The notes below the pieces were generated by a model. The model saw only the letters and a program-made list of their open reading frames with translations, searched no databases and had not been told where the DNA came from. Shown piece after piece: positions 1 to 8,606 of a stretch of 8,606 bases of DNA. Position numbers and translations under genes: made by a program. Within the stretch, counting starts at the first letter, position 1, and each line of letters opens with the position of its first letter. The DNA is from Thermomonas sp. (GTDB lineage Bacteria; Pseudomonadota; Gammaproteobacteria; Xanthomonadales; Xanthomonadaceae), in assembly GCA_024711415.1 (NCBI GenBank), contig JANJSW010000193.1:1-8606 (forward strand), written 5' to 3'.

Positions 1-1643
<1,643 letters not shown>

Positions 1644-1649
1644 GCACGG

Positions 1650-1664
1650 CCGGCGGCCTGCCGG
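1650..1664 (+). terminator. Small hairpin after epmA, possible weak terminator
   Basis: CCGGC (1650-1654) pairs with GCCGG (1660-1664) around a 5-base loop, six bases after the epmA stop. It is followed by GAAAATCTG on the coding strand, not by a T tract. In DNA this GC-rich a 5-bp palindrome arises easily by chance. It could mark the end of the ligA-epmA transcript, but the support is weak. Confidence 0.22.
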
Positions 1665-1710
1665 AAAATCTGAATGCGCCGTGTCCGGGGCGGTGGCGAA
1701 CGCGCTATTT

Positions 1711-1741
1711 TTGCCTGCGGTTAATCCGGCGCGCCTACAGT
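1711..1741 (+). promoter_or_regulatory. Possible promoter for the DUF3011 gene
   Basis: TTGCCT (1711-1716) resembles a -35 box and TACAGT (1736-1741) a -10 box. The spacer is 19 bases, longer than the ideal 17. The T-rich ATTTTTG run just before stands out in otherwise GC-rich sequence. A start near 1748 would give a leader of about 44 bases carrying the strong ribosome binding site at 1777-1784. Position and composition fit, but the spacer makes this tentative. Confidence 0.35.
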
Positions 1742-1776
1742 CGGAACCGTGAATCGCGCCCATGCCGGGCCGAGCC

Positions 1777-1784
1777 AGGAGGAG
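1777..1784 (+). promoter_or_regulatory. Strong ribosome binding site that sets the DUF3011 gene start
   Basis: AGGAGGAG sits seven bases before the ATG at 1792. An in-frame ATG at 1762 lies upstream of this site and would add ten charged residues before the signal peptide, so 1792 is the better start. Confidence 0.8.
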
Positions 1785-1791
1785 CCAGCCC

Positions 1792-2529
1792 ATGCGTAGC
1801 CAGCTTGTCATTGCCGTCGCCCTGTTCGCCGGCTCCGCCGCGGCGCCCGCCGCCGCCCAGTACTACGGCGGCGACGGCTATCGGGATGAGGTCATCCGCT
1901 GCGAATCCATCGACGGCCGCACCCGTGAATGTCCCACCGGCGGCGGGCGCGTGCTGCTGGAGCGGCAGATATCGAGGGCGCCGTGCATCGAGGGGCGCAG
2001 CTGGGGTTACGGCCGCGGCAGTGTCTGGGTGTCGCAGGGGTGTCGCGCCGACTTCCGCCTGTCCGAGCGGGGCGGCGACCGCTATGGCCGGGACGATGGA
2101 TATGGCTATGGACAGGGCTACGGCAACATCGTGCGCTGCGATTCCAACGACGGCCGCTACAACCGCTGTGCGTTCCCCGGTCGCGGTCGCGCCGAGCTGG
2201 TCCGGCAGGTGTCGCGCTCGGCCTGCATCGAAGGGCGCAGCTGGGGTTCCGAGCGCGGCAGCGTGTGGGTGTCGCAGGGCTGCCGCGGCGAGTTCGCGGT
2301 GCGCCGCGGCGGCGGCTGGGACCGCCCGGATTACGGCTATGGCGGCCGCGTGTTCCGCTGCGAATCCAACGACGGGCGCTACGTCGAATGCGCGGCCAAC
2401 ACCCGCGCCGGCGTGCAACTGGTGCGCCAGCTGTCGCGCGCGTCCTGCATCGAAGGCCGCAGCTGGGGCTATGGCCGCAGCGGCATCTGGGTGTCGCAGG
2501 GCTGCCGCGCCGAATTCCGCAGCTTCTGA
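1792..2529 (+). CDS. Exported protein with three DUF3011 repeats
   Basis: This is a 245-residue protein of unknown function. Residues 1-22 form a Sec signal peptide: MRSQ, a hydrophobic core [13 protein letters not shown], and an Ala-rich cleavage region (APAAA before Gln23). The mature protein holds three tandem domains of about 58 residues (roughly 34-90, 113-170 and 187-245), joined by Gly/Tyr/Arg/Asp-rich linkers such as [12 protein letters not shown]. Each domain has the pattern RC-[ED]-S-x-DGR, then CIEGRSWG, then WVSQGCR-[AG]-[ED]-F. The four cysteines per domain keep nearly identical spacing (37/47/65/84, 116/126/145/164, 190/200/219/238), suggesting two disulfides per domain in the periplasm or outside. 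This matches what I know as DUF3011 (PF11218), common in Xanthomonadaceae, with no established function. It appears to be a single-gene unit: a promoter-like sequence lies upstream and a strong hairpin downstream. Confidence 0.88.
   Translation: MRSQLVIAVALFAGSAAAPAAAQYYGGDGYRDEVIRCESIDGRTRECPTGGGRVLLERQISRAPCIEGRSWGYGRGSVWVSQGCRADFRLSERGGDRYGRDDGYGYGQGYGNIVRCDSNDGRYNRCAFPGRGRAELVRQVSRSACIEGRSWGSERGSVWVSQGCRGEFAVRRGGGWDRPDYGYGGRVFRCESNDGRYVECAANTRAGVQLVRQLSRASCIEGRSWGYGRSGIWVSQGCRAEFRSF
1891..2526 (+). repeat. Three in-frame repeats of about 170 bp encoding the DUF3011 domains
   Basis: The units lie at about 1891-2061, 2128-2301 and 2350-2526. They stay similar at the nucleotide level, best in the block coding for CIEGRSWG through WVSQGCR (about 1983-2046, 2223-2286 and 2445-2508). 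Shared words there include GGGCGCAGCTGGGG and GGGTGTCGCAGGG. Differences are mostly third-position changes, which points to internal duplication followed by purifying selection. Linkers between units differ in length and sequence. Confidence 0.85.
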
Positions 2530-2547
2530 TCGAGCCATGCGTGACGG

Positions 2548-2577
2548 CATCGCGGGGCGCGCAGGGCCCCCGCGATG
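2548..2577 (+). terminator. Strong GC-rich hairpin between the DUF3011 gene and mtnA
   Basis: CATCGCGGGG (2548-2557) pairs perfectly with CCCCGCGATG (2568-2577) around a 10-base loop, 18 bases after the DUF3011 gene stop. This is a 10-bp stem with seven G-C pairs. No T tract follows (GCCGTGGTTAAAT), so it is not a textbook intrinsic terminator. It could still terminate transcription, protect the 3' end of the upstream mRNA, or occlude read-through into mtnA. Confidence 0.5.
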
Positions 2578-2584
2578 GCCGTGG

Positions 2585-2590
2585 TTAAAT
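2585..2590 (+). promoter_or_regulatory. -10-like TTAAAT placed for a leaderless mtnA transcript
   Basis: TTAAAT is the only AT-rich hexamer near the mtnA start and ends six bases before the ATG at 2597. With normal -10 to +1 spacing, transcription would begin at or next to the A of the start codon. No Shine-Dalgarno is visible in that gap (GCACGC) or just upstream. No clear -35 box is seen; the expected position falls inside the hairpin at 2548-2577. Confidence 0.33.
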
Positions 2591-2596
2591 GCACGC

Positions 2597-3664
2597 ATGA
2601 ATGATTCCGCCATCGATTACGACCGTTACGACCACGTCCGCCCGATCCGTTGGACCGGGGAAACGCTGGAGCTGCTGGATCAGCGCGTGCTGCCGTTCAC
2701 CGTGGTGCACGAGATCTGCCGCAGCAGCGACGAGGTGGCCGACGCGATCCGCGCGCTGACCGTGCGCGGCGCGCCGGCCATCGGCATCGCCGCGGCCTGG
2801 GGCGTGGTGCTGGCCGGCCGCGGGCTGGAAACGGCCGATGCGGCCGAGGCCTCGCGCCTGCTCGAGCCCGCCATCCAGCGCCTCAACGCCGCCCGTCCCA
2901 CCGCCGTCAACCTTGCCTGGGCGCTGGCGCGCATGGCCGGCGCGCTGGCCGCGCTGGATCCGGGCGATGACTGGCGCGCGGCGCTGGAGAACGAAGCGCT
3001 GGCCATCGAAACCGAAGACCTGGCCGCCAACCGTGCGATGGGGCGCGCCGGCGCCGCACTGATCGCGCCCGGCAGCGGCGTGCTGACCCACTGCAATACC
3101 GGCTCGCTGGCGACGGCGGGTTTCGGCACCGCGCTGGGCGTGATCCGCGCCGGCGTGGCCGACGGCCGCATCGCGCGCGTGTTTGCCACCGAGACCCGGC
3201 CGTGGAACCAGGGCGCACGGCTGACCGTGTGGGAGCTGGCGCAGGACGGCATCGATGCCACCCTGATCGCCGATGCGGCCGCCTCGCACCTGATGAAGAC
3301 CGGGCAGGTGCAATGGGTGGTGGTCGGTGCGGACCGCATCTGCGCGAACGGCGATACCGCCAACAAGATCGGCACCTACCAGCTGGCCATCGCGGCGAAG
3401 CACCATGGCCTGAAGGTCATGGTGTTGGCGCCGTCTTCCACCGTCGACATGGGCACGGCTTCCGGCGATCTGATCGAGATCGAGGAGCGCGACCCGGCGG
3501 AACTGCTGTCGTTCCGTGGCAAGCGCGTGGTGGCCGATGGCGTGCAGGCGTGGAATCCGGTGTTCGACGTGACCCCGCATGCGCTGATCGACGCCATCGT
3601 CACCGAAAAGGGCGTGGTGGAACGGCCGGAGGCGGTGCGCATGCGGGCGCTGTTCGTAGCCTGA
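2597..3664 (+). CDS. mtnA: S-methyl-5-thioribose-1-phosphate isomerase MtnA
   Basis: MtnA converts 5-methylthioribose 1-phosphate to 5-methylthioribulose 1-phosphate in the cytoplasm, a step of the methionine salvage pathway. The 355-residue product has the full family length. Signature blocks in order are RPIRW (15-19), [14 protein letters not shown] (57-70), [20 protein letters not shown] (161-180) with the catalytic cysteine at Cys166, [12 protein letters not shown] (199-210), and [20 protein letters not shown] (241-260) with the catalytic acid at Asp246. Cys166 and Asp246 correspond to the known Cys160/Asp240 pair of the Bacillus subtilis enzyme. The C-terminal [20 protein letters not shown] (320-339) is also typical. 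The same frame stays open far upstream through the DUF3011 gene and epmA, but homology begins only at about residue 12 from the ATG at 2597, so that start is chosen although it lacks a Shine-Dalgarno. No other salvage genes are in the window. Confidence 0.96.
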   Translation: MNDSAIDYDRYDHVRPIRWTGETLELLDQRVLPFTVVHEICRSSDEVADAIRALTVRGAPAIGIAAAWGVVLAGRGLETADAAEASRLLEPAIQRLNAARPTAVNLAWALARMAGALAALDPGDDWRAALENEALAIETEDLAANRAMGRAGAALIAPGSGVLTHCNTGSLATAGFGTALGVIRAGVADGRIARVFATETRPWNQGARLTVWELAQDGIDATLIADAAASHLMKTGQVQWVVVGADRICANGDTANKIGTYQLAIAAKHHGLKVMVLAPSSTVDMGTASGDLIEIEERDPAELLSFRGKRVVADGVQAWNPVFDVTPHALIDAIVTEKGVVERPEAVRMRALFVA

Positions 3665-3697
3665 CCCCGCCACATCCATGCCGGCCGGGCCTGCTCG

Positions 3698-3723
3698 GCT
3701 GCGCTTGTACGGCCAAGCGCGGC
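3698..3723 (+). terminator. Hairpin downstream of mtnA
   Basis: GCGCTTG (3701-3707) pairs with CAAGCGC (3714-3720) around the loop TACGGC. Flanking bases extend the stem by one T-G wobble and two G-C pairs, to 10 bp (3698-3723). It begins 34 bases after the mtnA stop and has no T tract after it. It may end the mtnA transcript before the gyrA promoter. A smaller hairpin (GCCAT/ATGGC, 3741-3753) follows. Confidence 0.42.
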
Positions 3724-3789
3724 AAGCGCCGCCCTGCAAGGCCATGCGATGGCGTAAATCCTTGTTTATACGGGCATCGGGGGTGCTTT

Positions 3790-3811
3790 GGAGGCCTCCG
3801 GATGGTATGAT
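3790..3811 (+). promoter_or_regulatory. gyrA promoter: extended -10 with a palindrome in the spacer
   Basis: TATGAT (3806-3811) is a near-consensus -10 box and is preceded by TGG at 3803-3805, giving the extended -10 form TGnTATGAT. The -35 region is poor (TGCTTT at 3784-3789 with a 16-base spacer is the best fit), as is common for extended -10 promoters. The spacer contains a perfect 10-bp palindrome, GGAGGCCTCC (3790-3799), which could be an operator or a supercoiling-sensitive element. Transcription would start near 3818, leaving an 88-base leader before gyrA. Confidence 0.6.
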
Positions 3812-3838
3812 TTCCCGTTGCTGAAATCCCCGTGGAAC

Positions 3839-3870
3839 GCGCCTGCGGACTAGCTTTCCGCTGGCGGCGC
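3839..3870 (+). other. Predicted hairpin in the gyrA 5' leader
   Basis: GCGGA (3845-3849) pairs with TCCGC (3857-3861) around a 7-base loop. The outer arms GCGCC (3839-3843) and GGCGC (3866-3870) can extend the structure across an asymmetric bulge. It lies upstream of the weak Shine-Dalgarno AGGA (3890-3893), so it does not occlude it directly. The role is unknown, and chance pairing in GC-rich DNA is possible. Confidence 0.3.
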
Positions 3871-3905
3871 GCGGGCCGGAAAACACGACAGGAAACGGAC
3901 GCACG

Positions 3906-6482
<2,577 letters not shown>

Positions 6483-6488
6483 GCCCCG

Positions 6489-6535
6489 GCGCCGGGCGGC
6501 CAGGCCCGGCGCACGCGCGGATGCCATTTCCGCGC
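6489..6535 (+). terminator. Two tandem hairpins just after gyrA
   Basis: GCGCCGGGC (6489-6497) pairs with GCCCGGCGC (6504-6512) around a 6-base loop: a perfect 9-bp, all-GC stem starting seven bases after the gyrA stop. Two bases later GCGCGGA (6515-6521) pairs with TCCGCGC (6529-6535) around a 7-base loop. There is no long T run, only TTTC inside the second structure. Two stable adjacent stems directly at the gene end make a terminator or mRNA 3'-end stabiliser likely. Confidence 0.5.
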
Positions 6536-6545
6536 CGACATCGGC

Positions 6546-6551
6546 TAGCCT
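6546..6551 (+). promoter_or_regulatory. Possible -10 box for the HDOD gene
   Basis: TAGCCT follows the tandem hairpins and lies 63 bases before the HDOD start at 6615. No convincing -35 box stands at 16-18 bases. It is listed because the hairpins after gyrA suggest that the HDOD gene needs its own promoter. Confidence 0.22.
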
Positions 6552-6601
6552 GTCCTCCTCCCGCGCAGGATGCGGCGGGGCGCAGGACGTGAATCGGGGC
6601 C

Positions 6602-6608
6602 GGTGGAG
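6602..6608 (+). promoter_or_regulatory. Ribosome binding site that sets the HDOD gene start
   Basis: GGTGGAG lies six bases before the ATG at 6615. The alternative in-frame ATG at 6570 has no upstream purine-rich site and would put 15 polar residues ahead of the membrane segment. Confidence 0.6.
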
Positions 6609-6614
6609 TCGCGG

Positions 6615-7730
6615 ATGGATGCTGTGGGATGGGTGGCGGTAGCGGGCACAGTGGCCGTGCTGGCCGGGGTCGGCGCATGGTGGTCGTTCCATGCCGACGC
6701 GGCGGACCGGCGCCCGACAATCGGCCCTGCGGATGCGCAGGATGTCGACGAAGACGGGTCGCCGACGGACCCCGGAGCGCTTGCCGACCCGGGCATCCCG
6801 CGCGGGCGCACGCTGGTGCGCGAGCTGTATGCGCTGGCGGTGGACACCAAGACCGCCGTGGACGCGCCACCGGCGGTTGCGCCGGAAGAGGCGGCTGCCG
6901 CGCACGCGTCCATTGCCGCCGCCTGCGCCAACCTGCTGTCGCGAACGCAGTTCCAGGCCCGGCACATGCCGCGCCGGCCCTACCTGCTGCCCAAGCTGAT
7001 GCGGGCGATCAACGATCCCGACGTGTCGCTGGAGCACATCGCGCGCATCGTCAGCGAGGACCCGGCGCTGTCGGCCAACCTGCTGCGCATCGCCAACAGC
7101 CCGTTCTACCGGATCCAGGAGAAGCCGGTGGAAAGCCTGATGCGCGCCGCCACCCTGCTCGGGCTGGACGGCTTGCGCCCGGTGATCGCCGCGGCGCTGG
7201 TGCAGCCGGTCATGCAGACCGGCGAGGGCCCCCTGGGCCGGCTGCCCGGGGTGATCTGGGAACACACCCAGCTGGCCTCGGACGTCGCCGCCGGCATGAT
7301 CCGGGGCGGGCGCGGACAGGAGGATGCGTTCGCCGCGCAGATGGTCGGCCTGCTGCACGGACTCGGGGCGATCATGGTGGCGCAGGTACTGCGCGACAAT
7401 TACGCGCTGCACCCGCACTTGCCGCCGGACCCGCGCATCGTGGCCCGCGTGCTCGACGAACAGACCGCGCCGATGGCGCACCGCATCGCGATGTCATGGG
7501 AGTTGTCCGAGCGGATCGGGATCGCGCTTGATTCGCAGCGCTCGGACGCGATGCCGGCAGACCCGCTGGGGCGCGCGCTGCGTGCGGGCCGGCTTGCCGC
7601 GGCGCTGGCGATGCTGGCCCGGCAGGGTAAATTCAGCCGCGACGAAGGCCTGGCAATGCTCGAGGCATGGGCGCAACACCGCCGCATCCACGCCGACTTC
7701 GCCGGCATGTGGGAGCGCCTGTTGGTCTGA
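6615..7730 (+). CDS. HDOD-domain protein with N-terminal membrane anchor
   Basis: HDOD domains are HD-superfamily relatives, generally thought non-catalytic, found in bacterial signalling proteins; no precise role can be assigned here. The 371-residue product starts with one predicted transmembrane helix (about residues 4-24, VGWVAVAGTVAVLAGVGAWW). A low-complexity, acidic, proline/alanine-rich stretch follows to about residue 100. The HDOD core runs from about 118 to 310, with YLLPKLMRAINDPDVSLEHI (123-142), VSEDPALSANLLRIANSPFY (146-165), and LLGLDGLRPVIAAAL (181-195). The position of the HD doublet reads VGLLHGLGAIMV (244-255), so the Asp is replaced by Gly249, consistent with loss of metal-dependent phosphohydrolase activity. 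Arg residues after the helix suggest the HDOD part faces the cytoplasm. No sensor, GGDEF or EAL domain is attached. The start at 6615 is favoured by its Shine-Dalgarno. The gene probably forms its own unit downstream of gyrA. Confidence 0.85.
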   Translation: MDAVGWVAVAGTVAVLAGVGAWWSFHADAADRRPTIGPADAQDVDEDGSPTDPGALADPGIPRGRTLVRELYALAVDTKTAVDAPPAVAPEEAAAAHASIAAACANLLSRTQFQARHMPRRPYLLPKLMRAINDPDVSLEHIARIVSEDPALSANLLRIANSPFYRIQEKPVESLMRAATLLGLDGLRPVIAAALVQPVMQTGEGPLGRLPGVIWEHTQLASDVAAGMIRGGRGQEDAFAAQMVGLLHGLGAIMVAQVLRDNYALHPHLPPDPRIVARVLDEQTAPMAHRIAMSWELSERIGIALDSQRSDAMPADPLGRALRAGRLAAALAMLARQGKFSRDEGLAMLEAWAQHRRIHADFAGMWERLLV

Positions 7731-7743
7731 GCCGCGCCCCTCA

Positions 7744-7767
7744 CGGCGGGCGTTTCTCATCCCGCCG
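7744..7767 (+). terminator. Hairpin after the HDOD gene
   Basis: CGGCGGG (7744-7750) pairs with CCCGCCG (7761-7767) around the loop CGTTTCTCAT, 13 bases after the HDOD stop. It is a perfect 7-bp GC stem without a trailing T run, and a plausible end for the HDOD transcript. Confidence 0.4.
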
Positions 7768-7795
7768 GCCAGCGTGCGGGGCCATGCCGGCGCCC

Positions 7796-7801
7796 TATAC
7801 T
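7796..7801 (+). promoter_or_regulatory. -10-like TATACT upstream of the alpha-2-macroglobulin gene
   Basis: TATACT is one mismatch from the consensus TATAAT and stands out in GC-rich sequence. A start near 7808 would give a short leader of about 23 bases before the ATG at 7831. No recognisable -35 box is present at 16-18 bases (GCGTGCGG region), so either it is weak or another factor assists. Confidence 0.42.
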
Positions 7802-7830
7802 CGACGCGATCCCACGGAATGGATGTCGCG

Positions 7831-8606
7831 ATGATGCGTGCATGGATTTTTGCACCCGGACGCCTGCTGGCGCTGTTGCTGCTGGCCCTGCTGGCGACGG
7901 GAATCGCCGGTTGCAAGCGCGATCCGGGCGGCCAGCTGCCGCCTCCCAGCGGTGAGGCGATCAAGGCCGAGCGCGCGAAGATCACCGGCTTCGCGGTGGC
8001 GCGTGCCTGGCCGGACCAGCGCCCGGATGGATTGGCGGTGGCGGTGGAATTCTCGCGCCCGCTGGTCGGCACCCAGGACTTCGACAAGCTGCTGGTGATC
8101 GATGCCAAGGGCGACGGCCAGAGCGGCTGGGCGCTGTCCGACGACGGCAAGACCCTGCGCTTTCCCTATGTCGAAGCCAACAAGCACTACACGCTGCGGA
8201 TCTCCGCCGCGCTGACCGCCGCCGACGGCAGCAAGCTGGGCAAGGACCTGGAGCTGAAGGTGTTCACCGGCGAGCTGGAACCCGCGGTGGGTTTCGCTTC
8301 GCAGGGCAGCGTGATCCCGGCGAAGGAATCGCGCGGGCTGCCGGTGGTGTCGATGAACGTGGACGAGGTCGACGTCGAGTTCCTGCGCGTGCGCGACGAT
8401 GCGCTGCCGAAGTTCTTCGCCGACTACCAGCGCGGCGGCCGCCGCGGCAGCTGGGAGCTGGATCCGTCCTGGTACGACCCGGACGACGCGGACAGCCGCG
8501 CGCCGATCGGCAAGCTGGCCGAGCCGGTGTACGTCAACCGCTTCGTGCTGGGCGGCGAACGCAACGAGCGCGTGCTGACCTACCTGCCGCTGCAGGACAT
8601 CGCCGA
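7831..8606 (+). CDS. Bacterial alpha-2-macroglobulin family lipoprotein, N-terminal part (3' end outside window)
   Basis: Bacterial alpha-2-macroglobulins (YfhM type) are large periplasmic lipoproteins thought to trap foreign proteases, often encoded beside the peptidoglycan synthase PbpC. Only the first 258 codons are present. A lipoprotein signal peptide is clear: a hydrophobic run (LLALLLLALLATG, residues 12-24) ending in the lipobox IAGC with lipidated Cys28. The residue after Cys is Lys, not Asp, so by the enterobacterial Lol rule the protein would go to the outer membrane. Beyond it are beta-rich macroglobulin-like segments: ITGFAVARAW, then VAVEFSRPL, a short Ig-like module ending LELKVFTGELEPAVGF, then MNVDEVDVEFLRVRDDALPK and PVYVNRFVLGG, typical of the N-terminal MG domains. 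The thioester motif and bait region, if present, lie downstream. Start choice: ATGs at 7819, 7831 and 7834 are in frame; GGATG (7821-7825) favours 7831 or 7834. Family assignment rests on recalled N-terminal sequence. Confidence 0.82.
   Translation, partial: MMRAWIFAPGRLLALLLLALLATGIAGCKRDPGGQLPPPSGEAIKAERAKITGFAVARAWPDQRPDGLAVAVEFSRPLVGTQDFDKLLVIDAKGDGQSGWALSDDGKTLRFPYVEANKHYTLRISAALTAADGSKLGKDLELKVFTGELEPAVGFASQGSVIPAKESRGLPVVSMNVDEVDVEFLRVRDDALPKFFADYQRGGRRGSWELDPSWYDPDDADSRAPIGKLAEPVYVNRFVLGGERNERVLTYLPLQDIA

Noticed and set aside
1891..2526. The three periodic repeats considered as a CRISPR-like or other non-coding array
   Set aside because: The periodicity is coding: the repeats stay in frame, conserve protein sequence and vary mainly at third positions, and there are no spacers.
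1735..2613. 292-codon minus-strand open frame opposite the DUF3011 gene
   Set aside because: Its apparent repeats (RHPDAA..., PFDAGRAR...) are only the mirror of the DUF3011 repeats on the coding strand.
3660..3905. Possible riboswitch or small RNA gene in the mtnA-gyrA gap
   Set aside because: Only simple short hairpins and a promoter are visible; no known riboswitch core or other multi-stem consensus could be recognised.

Overview
The window is GC-rich with strong G/C third-position bias. It reads like a chromosome segment of a gammaproteobacterium of the Lysobacteraceae/Xanthomonadaceae (Lysobacter, Luteimonas, Stenotrophomonas or Xanthomonas relatives). The grounds are a LigA with an extra segment after its helix-hairpin-helix region, GyrA with Gln at position 83, a DUF3011 exported protein, and mtnA next to gyrA. 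These are judged from remembered family features; no search was run. All supported genes lie on the + strand.

Layout. At the left edge is the 3' part of ligA (NAD-dependent DNA ligase), translationally coupled by an ATGA overlap to epmA (EF-P beta-lysyltransferase). Next comes a small exported protein made of three DUF3011 repeats, then mtnA (methionine salvage isomerase) and gyrA (gyrase subunit A) behind its own promoter-bearing leader. An N-terminally membrane-anchored HDOD-domain protein follows gyrA. At the right edge begins a large lipoprotein of the bacterial alpha-2-macroglobulin family, cut by the window end.

How the genes relate. LigA and GyrA serve DNA joining and topology, EpmA serves translation of polyproline motifs through EF-P, and MtnA recycles the methylthio group of methylthioadenosine. 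The DUF3011 protein and the alpha-2-macroglobulin act in the envelope. Apart from ligA-epmA, the genes are separated by 67-241 bp gaps holding hairpins and promoter-like elements, so most look like independent transcription units. No gene-free stretch exceeds 300 bases.

Most notable: the LigA BRCT domain appears to have lost its first strand and upstream linker by an in-frame deletion. Other points are the natural Gln83 in the quinolone-resistance region of GyrA, a possibly leaderless mtnA mRNA, and an HDOD protein whose HD doublet reads His-Gly. I see no mobile element, CRISPR array, tRNA, rRNA or evident novel multi-gene system.
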